Of a stretch of 64,000 nt of DNA, positions 61,124 to 64,000 are shown piece by piece. The notes beneath the pieces are model-generated. The model did not search any database and was not told the DNA's origin. It was given only the letters and a program-made list of their open reading frames with translations. Every line of letters begins with the position of its first letter. The stretch's first letter is position 1. Source of the DNA: Sulfitobacter sp. W027 (GTDB taxonomy: Bacteria; Pseudomonadota; Alphaproteobacteria; Rhodobacterales; Rhodobacteraceae); NCBI RefSeq assembly GCF_025143985.1, contig NZ_CP083564.1, positions 683,501 to 747,500 on the forward strand, written 5' to 3'. The position numbers were made by a program, and so were the translations under genes.

Positions 61124-62365
61124 TCACGCCTCGTGCCAGGCGCGATCACCCTTGTCATCTTTGACCCGTGTCGGCAGGCCAATGTCATCAAGAAGGCCAA
61201 ACAGCGGCTTCGGGTCCAGCTCTTCGACGTTAACCATGGTGCCGCCGTCATATGTGCCATCGGCAATCAGCATCGCGAAAGCCACGGGTGGCACACCGGC
61301 AGTGTAGGAGATGCCCTGAGAGCCGACCTCGTTAAAGGCGTCTTTGTGATCGGCCACGTTATAAACGAACACCTCAACCTCTTCGCCATTCTTCACACCT
61401 TTGACCAGATCACCGATGCAGGTTTTACCGGTGTAGTTGGGCGCAAGGCTTGACGGGTCGGGGAGTACGGCCTTCACCACTTTCAGCGGCACGACTTCCA
61501 GACCTTCGGCGGTGGTCACCGGCTGTTCGGACAGCAGGCCGAGGTTTTGCAGAACGGTAAAGACATTGATGTAGTGATCGCCAAACCCCATCCAAAAGCG
61601 CACGTCGGCCTGCGGGTAGTTGGCGGCCAAGGAATGCACCTCGTCATGACCCGACATATAGGCTTTTTGCTTGCCGACGACGGGGAGATCCCATTCGCGG
61701 CCCACCTCGAACATCTTGTTTTCCTTCCACTCGCCTTCTTGCCAGCTGTAAACGGTGCCGGTGAATTCGCGGAAGTTGATCTCCGGGTCGAAGTTGGTCG
61801 AGAAATATTTGCCGTGGTCGCCTGCGTTGATGTCGACGATGTCGATGGATTTGACCTCGTCCATGAACTCATCGACGGCAAAGCGGGCAAAGGCGTTGAC
61901 CATGCCGGGATCGAAACCGGCGCCTAGAATCGCGGTAACACCCGCCTCGGCGCAGGCTTCGCGGCGTTTCCATTCGTAGTTGCCATACCACGGCGGCGTC
62001 TCGCAGATTTTGCGGGGGTCTTCGTGGATCGCGGTGTCGATATAGGCGGCGCCGGTCTGGATGCAGGCCTCAAGCACCGTCATGTTCACGAAGGGCGAGC
62101 CCACGTTGATAACGATCTGGCAGCCGGTCTCTTTGATGAGGGCGGCGACGGCTTCTGTGTCCATCCCGTCGACGGCATGCGCCTTGAACACACCGTCCTG
62201 CTTCATCGCGCCTTTCTCATGCACGCCGGCGATGATCGCCTCGCATTTCGAAACCGTGCGGCTGGCGATGTGAAGATCACCGAGTTTGTCATTATTCTGC
62301 GCGCATTTATGCGCCACAACCTGTGCGACGCCGCCCGCGCCGATGATAAGAACATTGCGTTTCAT
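61124..62365 (-). CDS. Carboxy(nor)spermidine dehydrogenase (saccharopine dehydrogenase-like)
   Basis: 413 residues from ATG 62365; an upstream extension of the frame overlaps nspC and is rejected. The N-terminus NVLIIGAGGVAQVVAHKCAQ is a Rossmann site, and FREFTGTVYSWQEGEW with HDEVHSLAANYPQADVRF belongs to this saccharopine-dehydrogenase group. Next to nspC it is expected to join aspartate semialdehyde and putrescine (or diaminopropane) reductively to carboxyspermidine. It follows nspC by 19 bases and forms an operon. Confidence 0.92.
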   Translation of the reverse strand: MKRNVLIIGAGGVAQVVAHKCAQNNDKLGDLHIASRTVSKCEAIIAGVHEKGAMKQDGVFKAHAVDGMDTEAVAALIKETGCQIVINVGSPFVNMTVLEACIQTGAAYIDTAIHEDPRKICETPPWYGNYEWKRREACAEAGVTAILGAGFDPGMVNAFARFAVDEFMDEVKSIDIVDINAGDHGKYFSTNFDPEINFREFTGTVYSWQEGEWKENKMFEVGREWDLPVVGKQKAYMSGHDEVHSLAANYPQADVRFWMGFGDHYINVFTVLQNLGLLSEQPVTTAEGLEVVPLKVVKAVLPDPSSLAPNYTGKTCIGDLVKGVKNGEEVEVFVYNVADHKDAFNEVGSQGISYTAGVPPVAFAMLIADGTYDGGTMVNVEELDPKPLFGLLDDIGLPTRVKDDKGDRAWHEA

Positions 62366-62384
62366 AGTGTGGACCTCTTTCTTG

Positions 62385-63479
62385 TCACGACAGGGCGGCG
62401 GCGAAATCGTCATAGTCGAAATCGCGCACCAATCGGGTGGTTCCGTCCAGCTCGCGGATGGCGATGCTGGGCATTTTGACGCCGTTGAACCAGTTTTTCT
62501 TGACCATCGTGTAGCCAGCGGCGTCTTGGAACGAGAGCCGGTCACCGGCTTTCAGCGGCGCATCAAAGCGGAACTCGCCAAAGATATCGCCCGCAAGGCA
62601 GGACTTGCCGCAGATCATCCACTCGTGGTCGCCGGTGTTGGGCGCGATCTTGGCCGGTTCGCGGTAGATCAGCAGGTCGAGCATATGCGCCTCGATGGAA
62701 CTGTCGACGATGGCGAGGTTCTTGCCATTGTGCATCGTGTCGAGCACGGTGACCTCCAGCGTCGCGGCACTGGTGATCGCGGCCTCGCCGGGCTCAAGAT
62801 AAACCTGCACGCCGAAGCGCTCGGCAAAGGCTTTGAGGCGCAGCGCCAGATCATCAAGCGGGTAGTTTGCGCCCGTGAAATGGATGCCGCCACCGAGGCT
62901 GATCCACTGCATCTTGTCGAGCACCGCGCCGAAGCGGTCTTCGATCAGGGTAAGCATCTCGTCGAACCGCTCGAAACTATCGTTCTCGCAATTGTTGTGG
63001 AACATCAGCCCGGTGATCCGGTCTGCCACGGCGTCAATCGCCGCCGGGTCATGCTCGCCCAGACGGCTGAAAGGGCGGGCGGGGTCGGCAAGGTCAAACT
63101 CCGAGGTCGAGACGCCGGGGTTCGCCCGCAGGCCGCGGATGTGGCCCGAAGACTGCGTGTCGAACTTGTCGAGCTGGCCGATGGAATTGAAGATGATCTT
63201 GTCAGCGTGGCCCAGCACCTCGTCGATCTCATGATCGGCATAGGCCACCGAATAGGCATGCGTCTCCCCGGGGAATTTCTCGGCCCCGAGCCGCACTTCG
63301 TAGAGCGAAGAAGAGGTCGAGCCGTCCATATACTCTGACATGAAGTCGAAGACCGACCATGTGGCGAAACATTTCAGCGCCAGCAGGCAGCGCGCACCGG
63401 AGAGGGCGCGGAGGCGGGCAATCTTCTCCATATTGTCGCGGAGATTGGCCTTGTCGATCAGGTAATAGGGTGTTTGCAC
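62385..63479 (-). CDS. nspC: Carboxynorspermidine/carboxyspermidine decarboxylase
   Basis: 364 residues from GTG 63479, eight bases after AGAAAGG; a longer open frame upstream has no family match. It is an alanine-racemase fold III PLP enzyme: CLLALKCFATWSVFDFM has the PLP lysine, MHNGKNLAIVDSSIEAHM and WMICGKSCLAGDIFGEF (substrate Cys-Asp loop) are characteristic. It decarboxylates carboxyspermidine to spermidine. Coupled with the dehydrogenase gene after it. Confidence 0.94.
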   Translation of the reverse strand: MQTPYYLIDKANLRDNMEKIARLRALSGARCLLALKCFATWSVFDFMSEYMDGSTSSSLYEVRLGAEKFPGETHAYSVAYADHEIDEVLGHADKIIFNSIGQLDKFDTQSSGHIRGLRANPGVSTSEFDLADPARPFSRLGEHDPAAIDAVADRITGLMFHNNCENDSFERFDEMLTLIEDRFGAVLDKMQWISLGGGIHFTGANYPLDDLALRLKAFAERFGVQVYLEPGEAAITSAATLEVTVLDTMHNGKNLAIVDSSIEAHMLDLLIYREPAKIAPNTGDHEWMICGKSCLAGDIFGEFRFDAPLKAGDRLSFQDAAGYTMVKKNWFNGVKMPSIAIRELDGTTRLVRDFDYDDFAAALS

Positions 63480-63614
63480 GTCGAAAACCTTTCTGCGCGG
63501 CCGGAGGGCTAGCTCCGGGAGGGAAAAGACCCACTGAATGTGCTGTCGTGGCTGGCCCCGGATGCGGGGCATTTCCGGGGGCGCTTCGCATATTTCGCGC
63601 AAGCAACGCAATTG

Positions 63615-63649
63615 TAAAAAACGCGCGAGCTGGTCTGCGCGCGCGTTTC
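63615..63649 (-). terminator. Terminator after prpE
   Basis: Minus strand ACGCGCGC, a short loop, then CGCGCGT and TTTTTTA. It lies about 58 bases beyond the synthetase stop. Confidence 0.75.
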
Positions 63650-63706
63650 TGTGGGTCTGAGTTTAGCGCCAGACCTGCAAAGGTCCACCGCCATGCGCCT
63701 GATGGT

Positions 63707-64000
63707 TTAGCTCTTCGGGTAGCCGATGCCCTTCAGCGCCTCGCGGATCTCGTCCAAAATCGCCGGGTCGTCGATGGTCGCGGGCGGTTTGAAATCTTCT
63801 CCATCCGCGATTTTTATAATCGTCGCGCGGAGGATTTTGCCCGAGCGGGTCTTGGGAAGCCGGTCCACTACAACCGCCTGCTTGAACGCCGCCACAGGGC
63901 CGATCTGCTCGCGCATCCGGGTCACGCATTCCGCAACGATTTCCTCATGCGGGCGGTCGACGCCTTTGGTGAGGCATAAGAAACCAACGGGCGACTGGCC
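63707..64000 (-). CDS. prpE: Propionyl-CoA synthetase, C-terminal part (5' end outside window)
   Basis: The last 97 codons are seen up to the window edge. GQSPVGFLCLTKG leads into the C-terminal AMP-binding domain, and VVDRLPKTRSGKILRATIIK contains the catalytic, acetylatable lysine. The end ATIDDPAILDEIREALKGIG is typical of PrpE rather than acetyl-CoA synthetase. It activates propionate with ATP and CoA. The N-terminal adenylation domain lies outside the window. Confidence 0.9.
   Translation of the reverse strand, partial: GQSPVGFLCLTKGVDRPHEEIVAECVTRMREQIGPVAAFKQAVVVDRLPKTRSGKILRATIIKIADGEDFKPPATIDDPAILDEIREALKGIGYPKS

Overview
The window looks like a piece of the main chromosome of a marine alphaproteobacterium of the Rhodobacteraceae (Roseobacter group, Sulfitobacter-like). 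The basis is the GC-rich coding style, an F1-only ATP synthase operon (atpHAGDC without F0 genes), DUF1150, YdcH (DUF465), TIGR01459-type HAD, DUF2161 and YcgN genes in short operons, a CIRCE-controlled groESL, and a carboxyspermidine-type polyamine pair. The genus is an inference from gene content; no database search was run. Almost all of the window is coding. I saw no rRNA, tRNA, CRISPR array, prophage or insertion sequence.

Layout. 0-8.5 kb: the end of a ChaC-type cyclotransferase, an uncharacterised MotA/ExbB-like plus OmpA/MotB-like pair, clpA with an M23 peptidase, gloB, and a divergent methyltransferase. 8.8-13.7 kb: atpHAGDC with a clear terminator, then a small H-type lectin domain protein. 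14.2-22.8 kb: prs, a DsbA-like isomerase with a hydrolase, a maoC-ribF-ycgN-ltaE cluster on the minus strand, a HAD hydrolase, ppaC, MmcQ and DUF2161 genes. 22.8-25.0 kb: CIRCE, groES and groEL. 25.1-29.9 kb: an unusual signalling island with an Rcp1-like receiver, a membrane histidine kinase, a Tat-exported solute-binding protein with no transporter, and a second soluble kinase. 30-36 kb: DMT transporter, NUDIX, lipase-like gene, an isolated phnM, purEK, and an hsp20-DUF1150 operon behind a sigma-32-like promoter. 36-42 kb: phzF, a Sat-CysC fusion, trxB with a divergent Lrp regulator, a Hint-domain protein without the usual Cys, and a 47-residue basic microprotein. 42-49.8 kb: lgt-midA-pgeF, ubiK, ybjN, proC-csaA-dehydrogenase, tdk and a FabH-like synthase. 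50-53 kb: a stand-alone tadG/tadE/tadE-like trio. 53-64 kb: carB, hydrolases, glyA, nadK, csbD, the carboxyspermidine dehydrogenase/decarboxylase pair, and the C-terminal end of a propionyl-CoA synthetase.

Most genes are housekeeping: energy, nucleotide precursors (prs, purEK, carB, tdk), one-carbon and cofactor metabolism (glyA, ribF, nadK), sulfate activation, protein quality control (clpA, groESL, hsp20) and envelope maturation (lgt, pgeF, M23). The parts that may be new biology are the kinase/solute-binding-protein island, the stator-like pair with a very long coiled coil, and the orphan Tad-like trio.
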